A stretch of DNA of 64,000 bases from Favolaschia claudopus (taxonomy: Eukaryota > Basidiomycota > Agaricomycetes > Agaricales > Mycenaceae), in the NCBI GenBank assembly GCA_037176885.1, contig JAWWNJ010000095.1:990032-1054031 (forward strand), in the 5' to 3' direction. The translations under genes were made by a program, and so were the position numbers. Numbering within the stretch: the first letter of the stretch is position 1; each line of letters starts with the position of its first letter. Below the pieces are notes generated by a model. It searched no databases, was not told the origin of the DNA, and was given only the letters and a program-made list of their open reading frames with translations. Below are positions 49,411 through 60,359 of the stretch, one piece after another.

Positions 49411-52212
49411 CTAGCTATCTTACCCGGGAATGCAGGCCTGAATTCCGTGAAATAGGCCTCAAAACCAGTGGAATCCACACCACCTTTGGCAGCGTGGGAG
49501 GGAATCCATGCCACCTTTGTGCAAATGCCCCCAGAATGGACGGAATCCACACCACCTACTGGAATCCACGCCACCTGCTGGAATCCACCAAAAATCTGAG
49601 AGCCAACTCGAAAATGTGAACGGATACTTATAGACGACCCCAAGCCCTTATAATAGATGTGGAAAAAATTATAATCACCAGCAAGGCCTTATAAGAATTG
49701 CGACTCACCGCCAAAAAAAATTATAAGCCAGAGCCAAGGCTTATAAGAAATGCGATTGAACAGCCGACTCAAGGCATCGGGAAAAAATGGTGAAGACCAA
49801 AAGGGTGCCAAATAGCCTGGGAATCAGCCTAGTGTCACCGCAAACACCCGAACAGGTCTCGTTGACGTGCTATATTGACTTGGAGGGAAACCGTACAGCT
49901 TGGACGGAAAGCTTGGTACGACAGTCAATTGAGCACCGATTGCCTTGGGTATGGGCTCGAATTGAAGCGATTGACGACGACTATAAGATGACATCATCAT
50001 CGATCGAGCCGCAGGTCACCTGACATTTACGACTCGGTCAAACACTGCGTTCGAAGCCATACGGAATACACAAGGCAACCCCCAAGCACAGACGTTAAGG
50101 TTTGCGACAACACCACAACACAGACGTTAAGGTTAGTGGTCCCACTCCCCCGACGGAATTCACCAAAATCCAAAATTTTTTCGGCAGCTTCGGAAAGGAA
50201 ACCACGGACCAAGCAATCCAGCAAGGCAATGCACGGGTTAGATGACGCAATCCAGGAAGGCATTGGGCAACTAGCCACTCAAACCTCCCCGCCTTCGTAA
50301 AGGAAATCGCGGGGCACCGAGTGAACAGAAGGACGTACTCAAGTGTACAACACAACTGCCAACAATACATTACCAAGTACGGTACACCACAGAGCCTTAT
50401 AGTAGCCAATCAACCCAGTCTGACCCTGTCGAACACATTCGGAGTGCTCTACCCACCACGCCACCTTGAGTCACAGCAGCAATTGCTTGCCTGGCAGTTT
50501 TGATTTCTACAAAACGACCCCGCACCAAGCCTACTTGTATCGCTGCAACTACATCCGTCTGGGCAGCTATAGGGAACAGAGATCAGGCACACCTACTGGC
50601 CTTCAAAGGCTATGTTTGAGTCTCCAATAGCGAGCAGACTCTGCTGATCGGAAATCGTACCCGAGTCAAACACAATGTACCAGACTCAATTAGCCACCCA
50701 TTGCCTTGGGTATAGGCTCGAAACGAAGCCTTTGACCGGCATTATAAGGCTATATGCGTGGCGGGAAAATCCGAGGGCATTGAGGCACTCAAGCAGGATA
50801 TTGACTTGAATATTGCCTAGCTACGGTAACGGGGAATTCAGAGCTCAATTCCGTGCAACAGGTCCCCGAATCCATGGGAATCCACTGCCAGACTTTGAAA
50901 CAGCCCACTCAATTGAGCGGAATCCACTGCCACCTTGTGAAAACGTCCTCGAACTCAGTGGAATCCACTGCCACCCTGTGAAAAGCCGCCTCAAATGGGT
51001 GGAATCCACTGCCACCCTGGAATCCACTGCCAACAACAAATTGAAGACACTTCTTATAGCTGAAAGCAAAGCGTTATAATAAACACAACTCAAAGGAAAC
51101 CCTCTCAGCCAACGCAATTGCCCAAACGAATTATTATAACGGCTCACCAGCCCTTATAATAAATGCCAGCTAAAATCATTATGATAGTCACCGGTTGGAG
51201 AGAGCGGAAAATATTGCTGGAACCAAATATGTCCCAAACGGCCTACAAACCATGGTAGTGTCACCGCGAATGGCCTGACAGGTCTCGTTGACTTGCTATA
51301 TGGCCTCGAACGGAAACCGTAGGCAAACAATCGAAACTCTGATAGCGGAGTCAATTCTCTACCGATTGCCTTGGTTGTAGGCTCGAATTGAAGCGTTTGA
51401 ATAGAGCTACAAGGGTCTGCAATGATCGGCCTTATCGAACCGCATGAAGGGACTCAAGTACTGGGAGGCGTTGAATATATACGGTCAAACTGTGTGCAGA
51501 GACAAGTGCACTGCATCAACTGAATACGTCTCACTGATAGGCCTTCACAACCACGCATTACGAGTCACTGGTATCTTGGCAAGGTTTAGGGATATCAACT
51601 TCAACGGGTATAGACACTGCGTAAACCCAAACACACCGATCGAAGCTATACGGAATCCAGCAAGGCAACACCAGAGCAGAGACGTTAAGGTTGGCAACAA
51701 CCCAACAGCACGGACGTTAAGGTTAGCGGCCCCACTCCCCCGACGGAATCCACCAAAATCCAAAATTTTTTCGGCAGCTTCGGAAAGGAAATCGAAGGGC
51801 ACACAATCCAGCAAGGCAGTGTACGGGTTAACAACGGAATGCAGCAAGACATTGGCGAACTAGCCACTCATAGCTCCCCGCTATCGTAAAGGAAACCAAG
51901 GTCAACGGAGTGAAAGGAAGAGACGTAAGCAAGTAGCGACCATCCATTATAAGGCCGGAGCCCACAGAGCCTCGATACAACACTTCAAACAGTACAGACA
52001 TTCAGTGAAGGTCAACCATCATTATAAGGCCAGAATAGCACCAATACGACCACAGCCTTATAGTGTTCAACTGAGTCAATACAATATGAGACTGTGTTCA
52101 ACCAGGCAAGTGAACACTGTTGAGCCCATGTACCAAGAGTCCGAGGCCATGCATTGTAATGGAGCGAAGCCTTGGTGATATTGCTTGGAATGCGGAGGGG
52201 GATGCAGCAAGA
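49411..52212 (-). repeat. Array A unit 12 (2,802 bp)
   Basis: A complete pair; no variant noticed. Confidence 0.9.
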
Positions 52213-54872
52213 CTAGCTATCTTACCCGGGAATGCAGGCCTGAATTCCGTGAAATAGGCCTCAAAACCAGTGGAATCCACACCACCTTTGGCAGCGTGGG
52301 AGGGAATCCATGCCACCTTTGTGCAAATGCCCCCAGAATGGACGGAATCCACACCACCTACTGGAATCCACGCCACCTGCTGGAATCCACCAAAAATCTG
52401 AGAGCCAACTCGAAAATGTGAACGGATACTTATAGACGACCCCAAGCCCTTATAATAGATGTGGAAAAAATTATAATCACCAGCAAGGCCTTATAAGAAT
52501 TGCGACTCACCGCCAAAAAAAATTATAAGCCAGAGCCAAGGCTTATAAGAAATGCGATTGAACAGCCGACTCAAGGCATCGGGAAAAAATGGTGAAGACC
52601 AAAAGGGTGCCAAATAGCCTGGGAATCAGCCTAGTGTCACCGCAAACACCCGAACAGGTCTCGTTGACGTGCTATATTGACTTGGAGGGAAACCGTACAG
52701 CTTGGACGGAAAGCTTGGTACGACAGTCAATTGAGCACCGATTGCCTTGGGTATGGGCTCGAATTGAAGCGATTGACGACGACTATAAGATGACATCATC
52801 ATCGATCGAGCCGCAGGTCACCTGACATTTACGACTCGGTCAAACACTGCGTTCGAAGCCATACGGAATACACAAGGCAACCCCCAAGCACAGACGTTAA
52901 GGTTTGCGACAACACCACAACACAGACGTTAAGGTTAGTGGTCCCACTCCCCCGACGGAATTCACCAAAATCCAAAATTTTTTCGGCAGCTTCGGAAAGG
53001 AAACCACGGACCAAGCAATCCAGCAAGGCAATGCACGGGTTAGATGACGCAATCCAGGAAGGCATTGGGCAACTAGCCACTCAAACCTCCCCGCCTTCGT
53101 AAAGGAAATCGCGGGGCACCGAGTGAACAGAAGGACGTACTCAAGTGTACAACACAACTGCCAACAATACATTACCAAGTACGGTACACCACAGAGCCTT
53201 ATAGTAGCCAATCAACCCAGTCTGACCCTGTCGAACACATTCGGAGTGCTCTACCCACCACGCCACCTTGAGTCACAGCAGCAATTGCTTGCCTGGCAGT
53301 TTTGATTTCTACAAAACGACCCCGCACCAAGCCTACTTGTATCGCTGCAACTACATCCGTCTGGGCAGCTATAGGGAACAGAGATCAGGCACACCTACTG
53401 GCCTTCAAAGGCTATGTTTGAGTCTCCAATAGCGAGCAGACTCTGCTGATCGGAAATCGTACCCGAGTCAAACACAATGTACCAGACTCAATTAGCCACC
53501 CATTGCCTTGGGTATAGGCTCGAAACGAAGCCTTTGACCGGCATTATAAGGCTATATGCGTGGCGGGAAAATCCGAGGGCATTGAGGCACTCAAGCAGGA
53601 TATTGACTTGAATATTGCCTAGCTACGGTAACGGGGAATTCAGAGCTCAATTCCGTGCAACAGGTCCCCGAATCCATGGGAATCCACTGCCAGACTTTGA
53701 AACAGCCCACTCAATTGAGCGGAATCCACTGCCACCTTGTGAAAACGTCCTCGAACTCAGTGGAATCCACTGCCACCCTGTGAAAAGCCGCCTCAAATGG
53801 GTGGAATCCACTGCCACCCTGGAATCCACTGCCAACAACAAATTGAAGACACTTCTTATAGCTGAAAGCAAAGCGTTATAATAAACACAACTCAAAGGAA
53901 ACCCTCTCAGCCAACGCAATTGCCCAAACGAATTATTATAACGGCTCACCAGCCCTTATAATAAATGCCAGCTAAAATCATTATGATAGTCACCGGTTGG
54001 AGAGAGCGGAAAATATTGCTGGAACCAAATATGTCCCAAACGGCCTACAAACCATGGTAGTGTCACCGCGAATGGCCTGACAGGTCTCGTTGACTTGCTA
54101 TATGGCCTCGAACGGAAACCGTAGGCAAACAATCGAAACTCTGATAGCGGAGTCAATTCTCTACCGATTGCCTTGGTTGTAGGCTCGAATTGAAGCGTTT
54201 GAATAGAGCTACAAGGGTCTGCAATGATCGGCCTTATCGAACCGCATGAAGGGACTCAAGTACTGGGAGGCGTTGAATATATACGGTCAAACTGTGTGCA
54301 GAGACAAGTGCACTGCATCAACTGAATACGTCTCACTGATAGGCCTTCACAACCACGCATTACGAGTCACTGGTATCTTGGCAAGGTTTAGGGATATCAA
54401 CTTCAACGGGTATAGACACTGCGTAAACCCAAACACACCGATCGAAGCTATACGGAATCCAGCAAGGCAACACCAGAGCAGAGACGTTAAGGTTGGCAAC
54501 AACCCAACAGCACGGACGTTAAGGTTAGCGGCCCCACTCCCCCGACGGAATCCACCAAAATCCAAAATTTTTTCGGCAGCTTCGGAAAGGAAATCGAAGG
54601 GCACACAATCCAGCAAGGCAGTGTACGGGTTAACAACGGAATGCAGCAAGACATTGGCGAACTAGCCACTCATAGCTCCCCGCTATCGTAAAGGAAACCA
54701 AGGTCAACGGAGTGAAAGGAAGAGACGTAAGCAAGTAGCGACCATCCATTATAAGGCCGGAGCCCACAGAGCCTCGATACAACACTTCAAACAGTACAGA
54801 CATTCAGTGAAGGTCAACCATCATTATAAGGCCAGAATAGCACCAATACGACCACAGCCTTATAGTGTTCAA
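52213..54872 (-). repeat. Array A unit 13, truncated at the A/B junction (2,660 bp)
   Basis: The last 142 bp of module A2 are replaced by array B immediately after TAGTGTTCAA. On the minus strand the junction reads CTAG from B1, then TTGAACAC from A2. Confidence 0.9.
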
Positions 54873-54888
54873 CTAGCTATCTTCCCCG

Positions 54889-54908
54889 GGAATTACGATC
54901 GTAATTCC
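54889..54908 (-). other. Perfect terminal palindrome of module B1
   Basis: GGAATTACGATCGTAATTCC equals its own reverse complement over all 20 bases. It recurs at 57633-57652 and 60376-60395. Confidence 0.85.
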
Positions 54909-54931
54909 GTGAAAAGGGTTCCCAAACCGGT

Positions 54932-55048
54932 GGAATTATGGTTGCAATTGACATCGTGGGAAGGAATTATGGTTGCAGTGCTTAACAACAGGTCTAAAAT
55001 GACTCAGATTGCAGGAATTATGGTTGATGACTGGAATTATGGTTGCAC
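54932..55048. repeat. Module B1 iteron block
   Basis: Four copies of GGAATTATGGTTG(C/A)(A/T), different in sequence from the A1, A2 and B2 iterons but equivalent in place and spacing. Confidence 0.78.
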
Positions 55049-56328
55049 CCAGAATCTTCGGAGTAGAAAACAAACACACAATACTTATAACACCTCGCAA
55101 CCGACTATAAGAAACGAACGAAATGAACTCAACTCTTATAGCCCGAAGCAAGGCCTTATAATAAACGCAACTCAAAGGAAACCCTCTCAGCCGACGCAAT
55201 TGCCCAAACGAATTATTATAACGGCTCACCAGCCCTTATAATAAATGCCAGCTAAAATCATTATTATAGTCACCGGTGGGACAGTGCGGAAAATATTGCT
55301 GGAACCAAATATGTCCCAAATGGCTTACAAACCATGGTAGTGTCACCGCGAATGCCCTGACAGGTCTCGTTGACTTGCTAGATGGCCTCAAACGGAAACC
55401 GTAGGGTGAAAACCGAAACTCTGATAGCGCAGTCAATTCTCTACCGATTGCCTTGGGTCTAGGCTCAAATTGAAGCGTTTGAGTAGGGCTACAAGGCTAC
55501 ACTGCCAGCGATTGCATTGAACTATGTCAAGGTGCTCAGATATTCACACGTCTTGAATATATCTGGTAGTATGCGTCCAGAGACAAGTACACTGCATCGA
55601 TTGAATATGTCTCACTCATAGGCCTTCAAAACCAAGCATTATATGGCCCTGGTATTCTGGCAAGGTTTAGGCATATCGACTTCAGACAGTACAGACACTG
55701 CGTAGACAATACAAGCACCGAACACACCGATCGAAGCTATATGGAATCCAGCAGGGCAACACCAGAGCAGAGACGTTAAGGTTGGCGACAACCCAACAGC
55801 ACAGACGTTAAGGTTAGTGGTCCCACTCCCCCGACGGAATCCACCAAAATCCAAAATTTTTTCGGCAGCTTCGGAAAGGAAGTCGAAGGGCACACAATCC
55901 AGCAAGGCAGTGTACGGGTTAACAACAGAATGCAGCAAGACATTGGCGAACTAGCCACTCATAGCTCCCCGCTATCGTAAAGGCAACCAAGGTCATTGGA
56001 GTGAGGGAAGAGACGTTCTCAAGTAGAGACCAACCATTCATTATAGGGCCAGAGACCACAGAGCCTCAATACAACACTTCAAACAGTACAGACATTCAGT
56101 GAAGGTCAAGCATTATTACTATAAGGCCGGAATGGTACTGAATACAACCAGAGCCTTAGAGTCTTCAATTCAGTCAATACAGGATAAGACTGTGTTCAAC
56201 CAGCCAAGGTGAACACCGTTGAGCCCATGTACCAACAGCCAGAGTCAATGCCTTGGAATGGAGCAAAGCCTTGGTGATATAGCCTGGAATGCGGAGGGGA
56301 ATCCAGAAAGACTAGCTATGGTAATGGA

Positions 56329-56346
56329 GAATGCGGTGCCGCATTC
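56329..56346 (-). other. Terminal hairpin of module B2
   Basis: GAATGCGGTGCCGCATTC: 8-bp arms separated by two bases. It recurs at 59072-59089 and 61815-61832. Confidence 0.8.
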
Positions 56347-56371
56347 CTTGCAAAAGGTCCCCAAAAGTGCT

Positions 56372-56490
56372 GGGATTCGGGTGGGCACTGGCAGTGTGAG
56401 AGGGAATTCGGAGGGGCACCAATTCAAACACCTCCTAATCTGACTGACTTGGAGGAATTCGGAGGGGCACGTGGAATCGGGAGGGGCAAG
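56372..56490. repeat. Module B2 iteron block
   Basis: GGGATTCGGGTGGGCAC, then GGAATTCGGAGGGGCAC twice, then GGAATCGGGAGGGGCA. The last two are almost adjacent. Confidence 0.72.
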
Positions 56491-57616
56491 CAATCTGACC
56501 CCCCAAGTCAAAAACAAAAACAGAATCTTATAGTCACCAGCAAGGCCCTATAAGAATTGCGACTCACTGCCAAAAAAAATTATAAGCCAGAGCCAAGGCT
56601 TATAAGAAATGCGATTGAACAGCCGACTCAAGCCATCGGGAAGAATTGGTGGAAACCAAAAGGGTGTCAAATAGCTTGGGAATTAGCCTAGTATCACCGC
56701 AAACGCCTGACCAGGTCTCGTTGACGTGCTATATTGACTTGAACCGAAATCGTAAGGCAAAAAGCAAAACTACAACAGCACAGTCAATTGAGCACCGATT
56801 GCCTTGGTTGTAGGCTCGAATGGAAGCCTTTGACGAGGACTATAAGACGGTGTCATCAGCGATCGAGTCGCAGGTCACCTGACATTTACGACTCGGTCAA
56901 ACACTGCGTTCGAAGCCATACGGAATGCACAAGGCAATACCAAAGCATGGATGTTAAGGTTTGGGACAACAACACAGCACAGACGTTAAGGTTAGTGGTC
57001 CCACTCCCCCGACGGAATTCACCAAAATCCAGAATTTTTTCGGCAGCTTCGGAAAGGAAACCGCGGACCAAGCAATCCAGCAAGGCAATGCACGGGTTAG
57101 ATGACACAATCCAGCAAGACATTGGCGAACTAGCCGCTCAAACCTCCCCGCCTTCGTAAAGGCAATCAATCACGGGGCACCGAGTAAATAGAAGGACGTA
57201 CTCAAGTGTACAACACGACGGCCAACAATACATTACCAAGTACGGTACACCACAGAACCTTATAGTAGCCAATCAACCCAGTCTGACCCTGTCGAACACA
57301 TTCGGAGTGCTCTACCCACCGAGCCGGTCTGAGTCAGAGCAGCAGAAGTCTGACTTGTCCAACACCATCCCGTTCATCGACTCATCATCAGACGGAGTCG
57401 TGGCAGTATACCGAGCATTATAGTGGGCAATATATCATTGAAAGAGTCAAGTGAACACATTCTACCCATCAGACTCGGAGAATACCGACTACCAACACCG
57501 CATCTGGCACCCACTCCAATAATCACTTGCCGAGCTAACAGGAGGCTATAACGACAGGGAAGTGCATGCCAAAAGAAGATACAAACTGCCGGAATCAGGA
57601 GACGGATCCAGAGAGA

Positions 57617-60359
57617 CTAGCTATCTTCCCCGGGAATTACGATCGTAATTCCGTGAAAAGGGTTCCCAAACCGGTGGAATTATGGTTGCAATTGACATCG
57701 TGGGAAGGAATTATGGTTGCAGTGCTTAACAACAGGTCTAAAATGACTCAGATTGCAGGAATTATGGTTGATGACTGGAATTATGGTTGCACCCAGAATC
57801 TTCGGAGTAGAAACAAACACACAATACTTATAACACCTCGCAACCGACTATAAGAAACGAACGAAATGAACTCAACTCTTATAGCCCGAAGCAAGGCCTT
57901 ATAATAAACGCAACTCAAAGGAAACCCTCTCAGCCGACGCAATTGCCCAAACGAATTATTATAACGGCTCACCAGCCCTTATAATAAATGCCAGCTAAAA
58001 TCATTATTATAGTCACCGGTGGGACAGTGCGGAAAATATTGCTGGAACCAAATATGTCCCAAATGGCTTACAAACCATGGTAGTGTCACCGCGAATGCCC
58101 TGACAGGTCTCGTTGACTTGCTAGATGGCCTCAAACGGAAACCGTAGGGTGAAAACCGAAACTCTGATAGCGCAGTCAATTCTCTACCGATTGCCTTGGG
58201 TCTAGGCTCAAATTGAAGCGTTTGAGTAGGGCTACAAGGCTACACTGCCAGCGATTGCATTGAACTATGTCAAGGTGCTCAGATATTCACACGTCTTGAA
58301 TATATCTGGTAGTATGCGTCCAGAGACAAGTACACTGCATCGATTGAATATGTCTCACTCATAGGCCTTCAAAACCAAGCATTATATGGCCCTGGTATTC
58401 TGGCAAGGTTTAGGCATATCGACTTCAGACAGTACAGACACTGCGTAGACAATACAAGCACCGAACACACCGATCGAAGCTATATGGAATCCAGCAGGGC
58501 AACACCAGAGCAGAGACGTTAAGGTTGGCGACAACCCAACAGCACAGACGTTAAGGTTAGTGGTCCCACTCCCCCGACGGAATCCACCAAAATCCAAAAT
58601 TTTTTCGGCAGCTTCGGAAAGGAAGTCGAAGGGCACACAATCCAGCAAGGCAGTGTACGGGTTAACAACAGAATGCAGCAAGACATTGGCGAACTAGCCA
58701 CTCATAGCTCCCCGCTATCGTAAAGGCAACCAAGGTCATTGGAGTGAGGGAAGAGACGTTCTCAAGTAGAGACCAACCATTCATTATAGGGCCAGAGACC
58801 ACAGAGCCTCAATACAACACTTCAAACAGTACAGACATTCAGTGAAGGTCAAGCATTATTACTATAAGGCCGGAATGGTACCGAATACAACCAGAGCCTT
58901 AGAGTCTTCAATTCAGTCAATACAGGATAAGACTGTGTTCAACCAGCCAAGGTGAACACCGTTGAGCCCATGTACCAACAGCCAGAGTCAATGCCTTGGA
59001 ATGGAGCAAAGCCTTGGTGATATAGCCTGGAATGCGGAGGGGAATCCAGAAAGACTAGCTATGGTAATGGAGAATGCGGTGCCGCATTCCTTGCAAAAGG
59101 TCCCCAAAAGTGCTGGGATTCGGGTGGGCACTGGCAGTGTGAGAGGGAATTCGGAGGGGCACCAATTCAAACACCTCCTAATCTGACTGACTTGGAGGAA
59201 TTCGGAGGGGCACGTGGAATCGGGAGGGGCAAGCAATCTGACCCCCCAAGTCAAAAACAAAAACAGAATCTTATAGTCACCAGCAAGGCCCTATAAGAAT
59301 TGCGACTCACTGCCAAAAAAAATTATAAGCCAGAGCCAAGGCTTATAAGAAATGCGATTGAACAGCCGACTCAAGCCATCGGGAAGAATTGGTGGAAACC
59401 AAAAGGGTGTCAAATAGCTTGGGAATTAGCCTAGTATCACCGCAAACGCCTGACCAGGTCTCGTTGACGTGCTATATTGACTTGAACCGAAATCGTAAGG
59501 CAAAAAGCAAAACTACAACAGCACAGTCAATTGAGCACCGATTGCCTTGGTTGTAGGCTCGAATGGAAGCCTTTGACGAGGACTATAAGACGGTGTCATC
59601 AGCGATCGAGTCGCAGGTCACCTGACATTTACGACTCGGTCAAACACTGCGTTCGAAGCCATACGGAATGCACAAGGCAATACCAAAGCATGGATGTTAA
59701 GGTTTGGGACAACAACACAGCACAGACGTTAAGGTTAGTGGTCCCACTCCCCCGACGGAATTCACCAAAATCCAGAATTTTTTCGGCAGCTTCGGAAAGG
59801 AAACCGCGGACCAAGCAATCCAGCAAGGCAATGCACGGGTTAGATGACACAATCCAGCAAGACATTGGCGAACTAGCCGCTCAAACCTCCCCGCCTTCGT
59901 AAAGGCAATCAATCACGGGGCACCGAGTAAATAGAAGGACGTACTCAAGTGTACAACACGACGGCCAACAATACATTACCAAGTACGGTACACCACAGAA
60001 CCTTATAGTAGCCAATCAACCCAGTCTGACCCTGTCGAACACATTCGGAGTGCTCTACCCACCGAGCCGGTCTGAGTCAGAGCAGCAGAAGTCTGACTTG
60101 TCCAACACCATCCCGTTCATCGACTCATCATCAGACGGAGTCGTGGCAGTATACCGAGCATTATAGTGGGCAATATATCATTGAAAGAGTCAAGTGAACA
60201 CATTCTACCCATCAGACTCGGAGAATACCGACTACCAACACCGCATCTGGCACCCACTCCAATAATCACTTGCCGAGCTAACAGGAGGCTATAACGACAG
60301 GGAAGTGCATGCCAAAAGAAGATACAAACTGCCGGAATCAGGAGACGGATCCAGAGAGA
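57617..60359 (-). repeat. Array B unit 2 (2,743 bp)
   Basis: A complete B1 (57617-59054) and B2 (59055-60359). Confidence 0.9.

Larger units (their letters stand above)
15409..54872 (-). repeat. Array A: 13 tandem 2,802-bp units of paired Helitron-like modules
   Basis: Units begin at 15409, 18211, 21013, 26996, 29798, 32600, 35400, 38202, 41005, 43807, 46609, 49411 and 52213. Apart from the transposon in unit 3, I saw only isolated single-base differences among units. Each unit consists of module A1 (1,406 bp) and module A2 (1,396 bp). Their cores are similar to each other, so the unit is itself an old dimer. Every module is bounded on its left (plus-strand view) by CTAGCTA(T/C) followed by a hairpin. 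No frame longer than about 145 codons exists, and none resembles a Rep, helicase, transposase or reverse transcriptase. The copy number depends on the assembly. Confidence 0.9.
54873..56311 (-). mobile_element. Module B1 (first copy): non-autonomous Helitron-like element
   Basis: On the minus strand it starts TCTTTCTGGATTCCCC and ends with a perfect 20-bp palindrome (54889-54908), 12 nt, then CTAG. It has four GGAATTATGGTTG iterons (54932-55048). The body matches A2 from ACTCAAAGGAAACCCTCTC onward. Confidence 0.68.
56312..57616 (-). mobile_element. Module B2 (first copy): non-autonomous Helitron-like element
   Basis: On the minus strand it starts TCTCTCTGGATCCG and ends with hairpin 56329-56346, 13 nt, CTAG. 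It has four iterons of the GGAATTCGGAGGGGCAC type (56372-56490). The body matches A1 from ATTATAAGCCAGAGCC onward, but its 5' ~300 bp differ from A1. Confidence 0.66.
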
